From Spirochaetaceae bacterium (lineage in GTDB: Bacteria > Spirochaetota > Spirochaetia > B11-G9), in assembly GCA_030633365.1 (NCBI GenBank), contig DAOVSY010000241.1, positions 1 to 5,077 on the forward strand: DNA of 5,077 bases, in the 5' to 3' direction. Below the pieces are notes generated by a model that was not told the DNA's origin, ran no database searches, and saw only the letters and a program-made list of their open reading frames with translations. Below, piece by piece: positions 1 through 5,077 of the stretch. Position numbers and translations under genes: made by a program. How positions within the stretch are numbered: the stretch's first letter is position 1; every line of letters starts with the position of its first letter.

Positions 1-153
1 ATTACAATTTTAATGATCAATGTACCAACTCAATTTTTCCGTTATAAAACACTGGACTATTTTTATGGTTCCATTCTTGCTGTCGGAGTTTTGATCTTTA
101 CTATGGTACCTTATTTCAAAAAACGGTTAATTACTGAAGGAGCTGCTGAATAA
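1..153 (+). CDS. C-terminal end of an unidentified membrane protein (partial)
   Basis: The frame is open from the first base and gives 50 residues before a TAA stop at 151-153, so the 5' part lies outside the window. The visible piece contains one clear hydrophobic span of about 20 residues (FYGSILAVGVLIFTMVPYF, residues 21-39). A short basic and acidic tail follows (KKRLITEGAAE), as expected for a last transmembrane helix with a cytoplasmic C-terminus. Nothing in these 50 residues identifies a family. A strong terminator 34 bases after the stop closes this transcription unit, so the protein is probably not co-transcribed with the membrane protein at 292-1095. Confidence 0.7.
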   Translation: MTILMINVPTQFFRYKTLDYFYGSILAVGVLIFTMVPYFKKRLITEGAAE

Positions 154-186
154 GAGTAGGTATCCAATTACATAATATTCTATCGA

Positions 187-226
187 GGTACAGTCTATTC
201 CAAAAAAGGAATAGACTGTGCCTTTT
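187..226 (+). terminator. Rho-independent terminator after the partial membrane gene
   Basis: A 15-bp stem pairs 187-201 with 208-222, with a single G-U wobble, around an AAAAAA loop (202-207). The core ACAGTCTATTCC / GGAATAGACTGT is a perfect 12-bp match. It is followed by TTTT (223-226) and then CG, so the U-tract is short although the stem is strong. It lies 34 bases after the stop at 153 and separates the partial gene from the next one. Confidence 0.85.
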
Positions 227-240
227 CGTGCATCTTGAAT

Positions 241-272
241 AATCATCTCTTTGGGGTGATTTTAACTTTTTT
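241..272 (+). promoter_or_regulatory. Second, weaker hairpin in the leader of the 292-1095 gene
   Basis: Bases 241-249 pair with 253-261 (9 bp, two G-U pairs, TTT loop). A TTT and, five bases after the stem, a T6 run (267-272) follow. This could be a back-up terminator for the upstream gene or an attenuator-like element ahead of the next gene. It sits just before that gene's Shine-Dalgarno (AGGAG, 281-285). I found no convincing -35/-10 pair between 227 and 280, so where transcription of the next gene starts is unclear. Confidence 0.3.
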
Positions 273-291
273 ACTGTTATAGGAGTCACAT

Positions 292-1095
292 ATGAAAAGC
301 CTTAAAAACAATTACAAACTTGGAGCAGTTTTATCTGTTGTAGGAATGATTACTGGGTTGCTTGTTCTCTTTATTATTGCAAGCATCTATCAGGTCAATA
401 TTGATGGTAAAATATTGGGAGAGCGTCCTGATGAAGCAATTACCGTACAAATCGTATTTGCAATGTTAAGCTGGGTGGGTATTTCCGCTGGTGCATTATG
501 GGTTACAGTTTTCTACGGATTTATTAAAAAAACTGCCTGGGCATGGAGTGTTGGTGCTGTAGCTGCTACCATACAGCTTCTCTCCGGCTTTTTCCCAATG
601 ATCCCTCCCGCAAGTATCGGCCTGCCGACTCCGACTGTTTATATCTTCATTCTTGCTGGTATTCTCTGGTTTGGAATGCTTCTTGTCGGTGGTGTAGACA
701 GAAAGATCATTATTTTTGCTTTTATTAGTGGTCTGGCTTATGTTCTTACTTATATTGATGGTGTTGGAGCTATTTCACGCTACCAGACAGAGGCTAAAGG
801 TTTTATAGCCTCAATGTATGCTATGTCACAATTTGTAAACTGGATGGGTGCAGCCGTTTGGATAGTTTTTATCTATTCTCTTCTTACAGGAAAATCCAGA
901 ACAATTCCAGTAGGTATATTTGCAGCAGCCATGTCAATGTTCGGTGGCTTCCCTGTGGGTCTTACGGATGTAGTCATTCAAGGTCGCTTTTCCATGTTCC
1001 TTGTTGCACCTGTAATGAGTACAGCGTTGCTGATATATATGCTTATGCCTGGCACTACTAAAATGCTTGAAGCATGGCAGGAAAAAAATAAGTAA
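292..1095 (+). CDS. Eight-helix integral membrane protein of unknown function
   Basis: This 267-residue protein starts at an ATG six bases after a good Shine-Dalgarno (AGGAG, 281-285). About eight hydrophobic spans are visible, near residues 9-32, 49-77, 82-103, 114-133, 138-157, 174-197, 203-222 and 232-252. A proline-rich loop (PPASIGLPTP, 105-114) follows helix 3. The tail is short and charged (EAWQEKNK). There is no signal peptide cleavage site, nucleotide-binding motif, cysteine pair or histidine cluster that would point to a chemical role, and I do not recognise the family. Terminators on both sides make it look monocistronic, so the neighbours give no functional hint. A small transporter or a membrane sensor subunit is possible but unsupported. 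That it encodes a real membrane protein is near certain; its function is unknown. Confidence 0.85.
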   Translation: MKSLKNNYKLGAVLSVVGMITGLLVLFIIASIYQVNIDGKILGERPDEAITVQIVFAMLSWVGISAGALWVTVFYGFIKKTAWAWSVGAVAATIQLLSGFFPMIPPASIGLPTPTVYIFILAGILWFGMLLVGGVDRKIIIFAFISGLAYVLTYIDGVGAISRYQTEAKGFIASMYAMSQFVNWMGAAVWIVFIYSLLTGKSRTIPVGIFAAAMSMFGGFPVGLTDVVIQGRFSMFLVAPVMSTALLIYMLMPGTTKMLEAWQEKNK

Positions 1096-1110
1096 ACAGG
1101 TCTTAAAAAT

Positions 1111-1151
1111 AAAAAGCCTGACAGGTTTATATAACCCGTCAGGCTTTTTTT
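1111..1151. terminator. Bidirectional intrinsic terminator between convergent genes
   Basis: AAAAAGCCTGAC (1111-1122) pairs perfectly with GTCAGGCTTTTT (1138-1149). The stem continues as GGTT/AACC beyond one A-C mismatch and closes on a TATAT loop. On the + strand it is followed by T7 (1145-1151) and lies 15 bases after the stop at 1095. On the - strand the A-rich flank (1105-1115) reads as a U-tract, and the stem begins about 19 bases after the stop of the oxidase gene. It can therefore end transcription from both sides. Confidence 0.92.
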
Positions 1152-1168
1152 ATATAGATCAATATAAA

Positions 1169-1849
1169 CTATTTTACTGTGGGTAGTTCAGGCATACCTT
1201 CATATTTTACAACTGCTTCTGGTTTACCACAGAAAACAAAGCTGGTATTCATATGATCACGTTCATCAAGTCCAATACGCCGAATAGCATCTCCCCATGT
1301 TTTAAAATCACCATATCCTTTTACAAGTTCTGATTTTATTGGCTGATTATCTAATTCAGGGTTATCTTCAACAAATTTTGCATAAACATGTTCAGCATGA
1401 TCCTCGAATTCTGCATTGAATAAAAAAGCTCTGTTGATATTAAAGGTTGCCATTGTTCGGGAAAGCAGGATATATGTTCCTACCACAAAGAATGGAACTA
1501 TTGGAATAAGATACCATGGATCCTTAACATTATCTTCTTTCATTTTTTCATTAACTACAAGCAAATGCCAGTATTCATTGTCCTGTGCTTCACGTCCCCA
1601 TGTCATAATCTTACGGGATTTTTGGACAAAGTTATCATCACGGTATTTTTTTGTCATACGTCCATATTGCCGAATTTCCCATGCTCTGTAGGGAATACTT
1701 GCCAATGATTCAATAAGTTTTGCTTTTGCAAGAGTTGTTTTTTTTCCTGTAATCATATCCATCATAACAAAGAAAAATTTTGCTGCAAATGAATATTTAT
1801 ACCTGGGTCTGGCAAAAGATGCTTTTTGTTCTTTTTTAAGATCTATCAT
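1169..1849 (-). CDS. AOX/PTOX-family diiron quinol oxidase
   Basis: Members of this family are membrane-bound, non-haem diiron enzymes that oxidise quinol and reduce O2 to water without pumping protons. All six expected iron ligands are seen in this 226-residue protein: E47 (LIESLASIPY), E92 and H95 (NEYWHLL), E149 (FEDHAEHVY), and E196 and H199 (DERDHMN). Y156 lies seven residues after E149, the spacing of the catalytic tyrosine in alternative oxidases. The third motif reads E-D-H-A rather than the mitochondrial LEEEA, so it looks closer to plastid terminal oxidase (ESHA, from memory). A hydrophobic stretch at about 111-130 fits interfacial membrane binding. The protein is compact, without an N-terminal extension or the extra PTOX loop before the last helix. 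The start at 1849 is preferred over an ATG at 1861 because GGAGG precedes it by five bases. It follows the haem-sensor kinase gene in the same direction. The family call is firm; activity and substrate are inferred. Confidence 0.85.
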   Translation of the reverse strand: MIDLKKEQKASFARPRYKYSFAAKFFFVMMDMITGKKTTLAKAKLIESLASIPYRAWEIRQYGRMTKKYRDDNFVQKSRKIMTWGREAQDNEYWHLLVVNEKMKEDNVKDPWYLIPIVPFFVVGTYILLSRTMATFNINRAFLFNAEFEDHAEHVYAKFVEDNPELDNQPIKSELVKGYGDFKTWGDAIRRIGLDERDHMNTSFVFCGKPEAVVKYEGMPELPTVK

Positions 1850-1854
1850 ATTAT

Positions 1855-1859
1855 CCTCC
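1855..1859 (-). promoter_or_regulatory. Ribosome binding site that fixes the oxidase start
   Basis: On the - strand GGAGG is followed by ATAAT and then ATG at 1849, an ideal spacing of five bases. The in-frame ATG at 1861 overlaps this site and has only AT-rich sequence upstream. The shorter protein, beginning MIDLKK, is therefore the likely product. Confidence 0.85.
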
Positions 1860-1861
1860 AT

Positions 1862-2040
1862 TTAATTTTATTATATATAGTAATACTATTATGGCTTTTA
1901 TGCTAACCTAAAAAATAATATTCATACTATTTTATATATATATGTATTCTATCGATCTTTAAGCCTTAAATGTGCATCAAATAATTACTGTGAAGGAATT
2001 GTAAAGACGAACTGGTTGAGCTTGAAAGTTAGTAAATATT
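1862..2040 (-). promoter_or_regulatory. AT-rich leader of the oxidase gene with possible operator sites
   Basis: This 179-base gap between kinase and oxidase shows no intrinsic terminator, so read-through from the kinase is possible. It holds a 13-bp inverted repeat, TTTAAG-N-CTTAAA (1958-1970), and an overlapping partial FNR-like match on the - strand (1966-1980): TTGAT perfect, N4, second half poor. It also has a second inverted repeat, ATAGTA-N-TACTAT (1877-1889), and two copies of ATACTATT (1883-1890, 1924-1931). Possible -10 boxes on the - strand are TAGAAT (1946-1951) and TATAAT (1870-1875). Neither has a good -35, which would fit an activator-dependent promoter, but AT-richness makes chance matches likely. 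Confidence 0.3.
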
Positions 2041-3807
2041 TTAGATAGAAAATTCCAGAGTACTTTTGGTTCCATTATTATTCTCAATTGTAAAATTACC
2101 CTTTAATTGTTGACTTAGTATCTTTACGAGCATTAAACCAAAACCTTTCTGCTTTTTTATATTAAATCCATCAGGTAACCCTATCCCATCATCCTGAATA
2201 CTTAAAGTAACATTTCCATTATTCTTTACTACTGTAATGTGTAATAATCCGGAATTTTTTTCTGGAAATCCATACTTCATAGTATTTGTAAGAAGCTCAT
2301 TTATAATAATTCCAATTGGAACCAGGCGTTTTGAATCCAGTTCAAAATCATCAATTTGTTTTTTTAATGAAATATTGATGTTATCGGGAAATAAACTAAT
2401 TATTTCATCTATAAGATTTTCCAGATATTGTTTTATGGATGTAACATTATAATTATCTGTAAGTAATAACTTTTCATAGAGTATCTGCATACTGCTGACT
2501 CTGCCAATAGCATCCTGAAGTGCAGAAATTGCTTCAGGATTAGATATCGAGTTTACCTGAAGAGATAGAAGGCTTACTATGGAAGCAAAATTATTTTTTA
2601 TCCGGTGATGAGCTTCTTTAAGAATTATTTCTTTATCCGCCAGTTGGTGATTAATTTCCTCTTCAAGGTGCTTTCTGTCTGTAGTGTCCATTGCCATTTC
2701 CAGGCGTACAAGTCGTCCATCAGTCCAGGGGATTGCCTGATCATGTAATTCATACCAGCGTTTCAATTTTTCATTATAAATTTCCCAAACAAATGGTTCT
2801 GTTGGATTGCCCTTTTTATCAATCAATTTATTATTTGTACAGAATGTACATGGCCCATCCATATCAATATGAAGAGATTTCCAGCAGATTGAGCCAATTA
2901 GATCTTTTCCATATTGCTTTTCCATGTGATCATTTATATATAGTATTTTATATGATTGCATATCGGAAATATAAATAAGAGCATCAAGATTGTTGTATAC
3001 TGCTTCTAATTGTCTTTTTGAATTGTATAGTTTTTTCTCTGAGGATTCCTGTTTAACAGTACTTTTTCTAATTCTACGATAACCTTGGATAATAATTCCT
3101 AAACCAAGTATCCAAAGTAGAGCAAAAGAAAATACATGCTTTGTAGTTGTATTTTTTTCTTTAGATAAATATGGTTCAAGAGGTACGGAAACACTAACCC
3201 CGCCCCGAACATCCCCCACTGAATAACCCTGATGGCTATGGCAAACAAGACAGCCTTCCTGTGTAATTAAAGGCTTCATAAGACGGAGAAATGGTTTATT
3301 CTGAATATCAGCAAATTCAATAACTTCCAATTCACCATTTTCAAATAATTCAAGAGACTTTTTCTCCCATTTGTCGGGGCTGTTTTCTGGTCGCAATGGT
3401 AATAAGCTTGTAATATGTCCGGCAACACCATAAGTTTCAATAAAATCTTCATTCATCTGACGAAGAGCCCATGCCGGATTCATTAATGTTAATTGTTTTC
3501 CTGATGTGGTTAGAATATCCCTTTCAGGAATGTGTGATAGATAAGGACTTGGAGATGTACGGTCAGAAACTGGAACATAAAACCCTCCATGAGTTGCCGA
3601 CCAAAATCTAAAAGCCTCATCTTTATTAAAATGGCTGCGCGCTTCGTTTATAGCCAGATCATTTGTATATTGCTTTATTGATAAAAGATCAATTAATAAT
3701 AATGAGCCTAAAATAAGTGACCAGGAAAGAATAATTATTACTGTGTATTTTATATGTTTGGAAGATTGGGTTTTATTATTCAGTATATTGGAGTTTATTC
3801 TGTTCAT
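2041..3807 (-). CDS. Sensor histidine kinase: DUF3365 (Tll0287-like) c-haem sensor, PAS, HisKA_2, HATPase_c
   Basis: This 588-residue protein has transmembrane helices at about 21-41 and 225-241. They flank an extracytoplasmic DUF3365/Tll0287-like domain carrying the family signatures WSATHGGFYVP, NPAWALRQM, GHITSL, and a CLVCH motif (C186, C189, H190) followed by QGYSVGDVRGG. CxxCH predicts a covalent c-type haem. A linker and a PAS domain (about 265-378) follow, the latter with a C308-x11-C320-x2-C323 cluster. The transmitter has the HisKA_2 H-box EAHHRIKNN (likely phospho-His H401), an N-box with INELLTN (about 502-508), DDGIGLPDG (539-547) and GFGLMLV (555-561). It looks catalytically intact. 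No receiver domain or response regulator gene is visible, so it is an orphan here. The ATG at 3807 has a strong ribosome site; the ORF extends upstream to a TTG at 3843 without one. The domain calls are firm; haem redox or gas sensing is inferred from the family. Confidence 0.9.
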   Translation of the reverse strand: MNRINSNILNNKTQSSKHIKYTVIIILSWSLILGSLLLIDLLSIKQYTNDLAINEARSHFNKDEAFRFWSATHGGFYVPVSDRTSPSPYLSHIPERDILTTSGKQLTLMNPAWALRQMNEDFIETYGVAGHITSLLPLRPENSPDKWEKKSLELFENGELEVIEFADIQNKPFLRLMKPLITQEGCLVCHSHQGYSVGDVRGGVSVSVPLEPYLSKEKNTTTKHVFSFALLWILGLGIIIQGYRRIRKSTVKQESSEKKLYNSKRQLEAVYNNLDALIYISDMQSYKILYINDHMEKQYGKDLIGSICWKSLHIDMDGPCTFCTNNKLIDKKGNPTEPFVWEIYNEKLKRWYELHDQAIPWTDGRLVRLEMAMDTTDRKHLEEEINHQLADKEIILKEAHHRIKNNFASIVSLLSLQVNSISNPEAISALQDAIGRVSSMQILYEKLLLTDNYNVTSIKQYLENLIDEIISLFPDNINISLKKQIDDFELDSKRLVPIGIIINELLTNTMKYGFPEKNSGLLHITVVKNNGNVTLSIQDDGIGLPDGFNIKKQKGFGLMLVKILSQQLKGNFTIENNNGTKSTLEFSI

Positions 3808-3813
3808 CTCTGA

Positions 3814-3820
3814 TCCTTCT
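3814..3820 (-). promoter_or_regulatory. Ribosome binding site that fixes the kinase start
   Basis: On the - strand AGAAGGA is followed by six bases and then ATG at 3807. The alternative in-frame TTG at 3843 has no purine-rich site upstream. The start is therefore placed 12 codons inside the longest open frame. Confidence 0.82.
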
Positions 3821-3885
3821 ATAAAAAACTTGTTAAAGGACAATTATGGTGTCTATTTCAATTTATGAGTATTCCTTCCCTTTTA

Positions 3886-3913
3886 ATGATAGTAGATTAA
3901 CATAAAATGTCAA
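3886..3913 (-). promoter_or_regulatory. Sigma70-type promoter for the kinase gene
   Basis: On the - strand a perfect -35 TTGACA (3908-3913) is followed by a 16-base spacer and TATCAT (3886-3891), a 5/6 match to the -10 consensus. The start of transcription would fall near 3879-3880, giving a leader of about 72 bases before the ATG at 3807. The -35 begins only four bases after the stop codon of the upstream RCK gene. No terminator is seen between the genes, so the promoter would add to any read-through. Confidence 0.65.
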
Positions 3914-3917
3914 ATTT

Positions 3918-4589
3918 TTATTCTATATAAACAAGACGGCTGTCATATTCAAGAATTTCTGAATTTTTGGGCATTAGGACAGCTTTTTTATCCGAGCCAA
4001 TATAACCTATAAAAGTACAATCCATTTCTAATCCTAATTCTCTTACATCTTTAAAAGTATTCTGTTTGTTATTAACTAAAACTGTGTCTTTTAATAAAAG
4101 CTCATTTAATACTTTGCCCTTATTGGTTAGTAAGTCATAAAATATTGATGATATATTAGGGTGCAGGATACTGTTTACAATTAAACTGGCATCCAATGTT
4201 TCTTTATATATTATATCATCACAATGAAGATCGTTTATTATAGTTGTGTTTTCTGTATCTATTATTTCTGAAATAATATGGATAGCAGGGAATTCCTTTC
4301 TTATATTGTATACAGCCAATACTGTATTCATATCCACAATTCTGGCATTATCATTTTCATGGAACTCAGAAAATACTACACATATGTTACAACTACTAAG
4401 TGATAATTTTCTATCCTGTATATTTTTAATATTAAGAAAATCCATTTCATAATGCTGTATATCATTTGCACGGGGCACTTTATTTTTTGTTACTATAATA
4501 AAATTATTTTGTTCTTCACATAGTCTTAATTCTTCGATTGCAGCCTGGGCTGCAGAGGTATAGCCAAAAAAAACGATATGATTTTTCAT
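3918..4589 (-). CDS. Stand-alone RCK (TrkA-N/TrkA-C) protein, K+ channel or transporter gating subunit
   Basis: RCK domains form gating rings that open or close K+ channels or Trk/Ktr transporters on binding nucleotides or ions. This 223-residue protein starts directly with a Rossmann fold (NHIVFFGY, residues 3-10) and has no membrane segment, so it is a soluble subunit. The second strand is FIIVTKN (30-36). Later elements are VFSE (72-75), IVDMNTVLAVYNIRKEFP (84-101), HIISEI (104-109) and CDDIIYKE (123-130). A TrkA-C-like domain follows from about 158 to the end. The dinucleotide loop is GYTSAA instead of GxGxxG, with only the first glycine kept. This recalls MthK-type RCK domains, which respond to ions, more than NAD-binding TrkA. 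Its ATG overlaps the stop of the upstream paralogue (ATGA, 4586-4589), implying translational coupling and a shared complex. The fold is confident; partner channel and ligand are unknown. Confidence 0.83.
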   Translation of the reverse strand: MKNHIVFFGYTSAAQAAIEELRLCEEQNNFIIVTKNKVPRANDIQHYEMDFLNIKNIQDRKLSLSSCNICVVFSEFHENDNARIVDMNTVLAVYNIRKEFPAIHIISEIIDTENTTIINDLHCDDIIYKETLDASLIVNSILHPNISSIFYDLLTNKGKVLNELLLKDTVLVNNKQNTFKDVRELGLEMDCTFIGYIGSDKKAVLMPKNSEILEYDSRLVYIE

Positions 4590-5077
4590 AAGTTTTCACC
4601 TTCTGTTATAAACAGTAATCGATCATCAGGGTAGACAGGTTCAGTTTTACCTGGTGCTAATTTTGATTTATTTTTATGAATTAAACCAATAAAAGCAATA
4701 TCGTTATCAATACCATATCGGATAACATTTTCGTATTGACAGCTTTCGGTTATTTTTATTTCATTTGCCATAATCTCTTTAATTATTTTACCCTTTAAAT
4801 TCATTAGTTCATACAATAAAGGTGAAATGTAAGGATGTTTCATACAGGTTGCTATTAAATTGCCATCAATAACTTCTTTTAGAATTATCTCATCACCTTT
4901 TAAATTGACCTTTATCATCTCAATGCGTTCAGGATTAATTATTTCAGATATAGTATGCACATCCGGATACTCATTTTTAATTTTATATATTGTAAAAATT
5001 GTACGCATATCTACTATATCCTTTCTGGAAGAAGGATTTTCACTGGATGATTCTTCTGCAAAAATAATACACGCATG
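4586..5077 (-). CDS. RCK-domain protein, paralogue of its downstream neighbour (5' end outside window)
   Basis: The frame stays open from the stop (TGA, 4586-4588) to the last base of the window, giving 163 residues. The methionine at 5008 is internal: upstream codons encode ACIIFAEE, which matches the CNICVVFSE strand of the neighbouring RCK protein. Over the IVDM...ISEI segment, 14 of 26 residues are identical to that neighbour. The similarity continues through GDEIILKE, the KHPYIS helix and the LKGKI start of the TrkA-C domain, to a C-terminal DDRLLFI strand. A serine/glutamate-rich stretch (ESSSENPSS) replaces the corresponding loop. The missing N-terminus should contain at least the Rossmann beta1-beta3 part, and might also carry a pore domain as in MthK-like channels; this cannot be seen. 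Together with the next gene it gives two RCK units from one transcript. Confidence 0.8.
   Translation of the reverse strand, partial: HACIIFAEESSSENPSSRKDIVDMRTIFTIYKIKNEYPDVHTISEIINPERIEMIKVNLKGDEIILKEVIDGNLIATCMKHPYISPLLYELMNLKGKIIKEIMANEIKITESCQYENVIRYGIDNDIAFIGLIHKNKSKLAPGKTEPVYPDDRLLFITEGENL
4597..4602 (-). promoter_or_regulatory. Ribosome binding site inside the upstream RCK gene
   Basis: AAGGTG on the - strand lies seven bases before the ATG at 4589, within the last codons of the upstream gene. It shows that the second RCK protein has its own initiation signal in addition to coupling through the ATGA overlap. Confidence 0.7.

Noticed and set aside
251..280. TTGGGG-N18-TGTTAT as promoter of the 292-1095 gene
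   Set aside because: Both boxes are poor matches and the -10 would abut the Shine-Dalgarno, leaving a transcript without a usable ribosome site.
1989..2005. TTTACA (2000-2005) and TTCACA (1989-1994) as -35 boxes for the oxidase
   Set aside because: No acceptable -10 lies 16-18 bases downstream of either; the best candidates match only 3-4 of 6 positions.
2237..2978. Open frames on the + strand opposite the kinase gene (2237-2452 and 2691-2978)
   Set aside because: They have no domain-like features and lie wholly antisense to well-defined kinase motifs, so they are shadows of its codon pattern.
4586..4602. Possible frameshift splitting one two-RCK gene
   Set aside because: The upstream protein ends with a complete TrkA-C-like domain and the downstream one begins with a complete Rossmann start preceded by its own ribosome site. 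The ATGA overlap is a normal operon junction.
5006..5008. ATG at 5008 as the start of the rightmost RCK gene
   Set aside because: The frame is open to the window edge, and the codons upstream of it encode residues homologous to the neighbouring RCK protein, so this methionine is internal.
1..5077. CRISPR array, tRNA or rRNA gene, insertion sequence, transposase or integrase
   Set aside because: No regularly spaced repeats, cloverleaf-like sequence, rRNA-like stretch, or mobile-element protein or terminal repeats were seen on either strand.

Overview
The window looks like AT-rich bacterial DNA with good Shine-Dalgarno sites, tight gene spacing and intrinsic terminators. Two features suggest a diderm bacterium able to mature c-type cytochromes: a sensor kinase with a CxxCH-bearing extracytoplasmic domain of the DUF3365/Tll0287-like family, and its HisKA_2-type transmitter ('HHRIKNN' H-box). 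A spirochaete or deltaproteobacterium-like anaerobe or microaerophile is plausible, but the taxon cannot be fixed from this sequence.

Left part, + strand (1-1151). The last 50 codons of a membrane protein end at 153 and are followed by a strong hairpin terminator. Next comes a complete eight-helix membrane protein of unknown function (292-1095). It ends at a hairpin that works as a terminator for both strands, because the next gene converges on it.

Right part, - strand (1169-5077). Four genes run in one direction. In transcription order they are: (1) an RCK (TrkA-N/TrkA-C) protein cut by the window edge; (2) a complete, paralogous, pore-less RCK protein joined to it by an ATGA overlap; (3) a membrane sensor histidine kinase with a predicted c-haem sensor domain, a PAS domain with a cysteine cluster, and a HisKA_2/HATPase transmitter; (4) a small diiron protein of the alternative oxidase / plastid terminal oxidase (AOX/PTOX) family with every expected iron ligand in place. 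No terminator is visible between these genes. A good sigma70-type promoter sits just after the second RCK gene, so the kinase, and perhaps the oxidase, can be transcribed separately.

The simplest reading is two modules. One is a K+ channel or transporter gating module made of two RCK subunits. The other is a redox module in which a haem-based kinase lies upstream of a quinol:oxygen oxidase. That the kinase senses the redox or oxygen state relevant to the oxidase is an inference from gene order. No response regulator is in the window.

Two start codons were moved from the longest-ORF position on ribosome-binding-site evidence: the oxidase starts at 1849 and the kinase at 3807. The rightmost gene is open to the end of the window.
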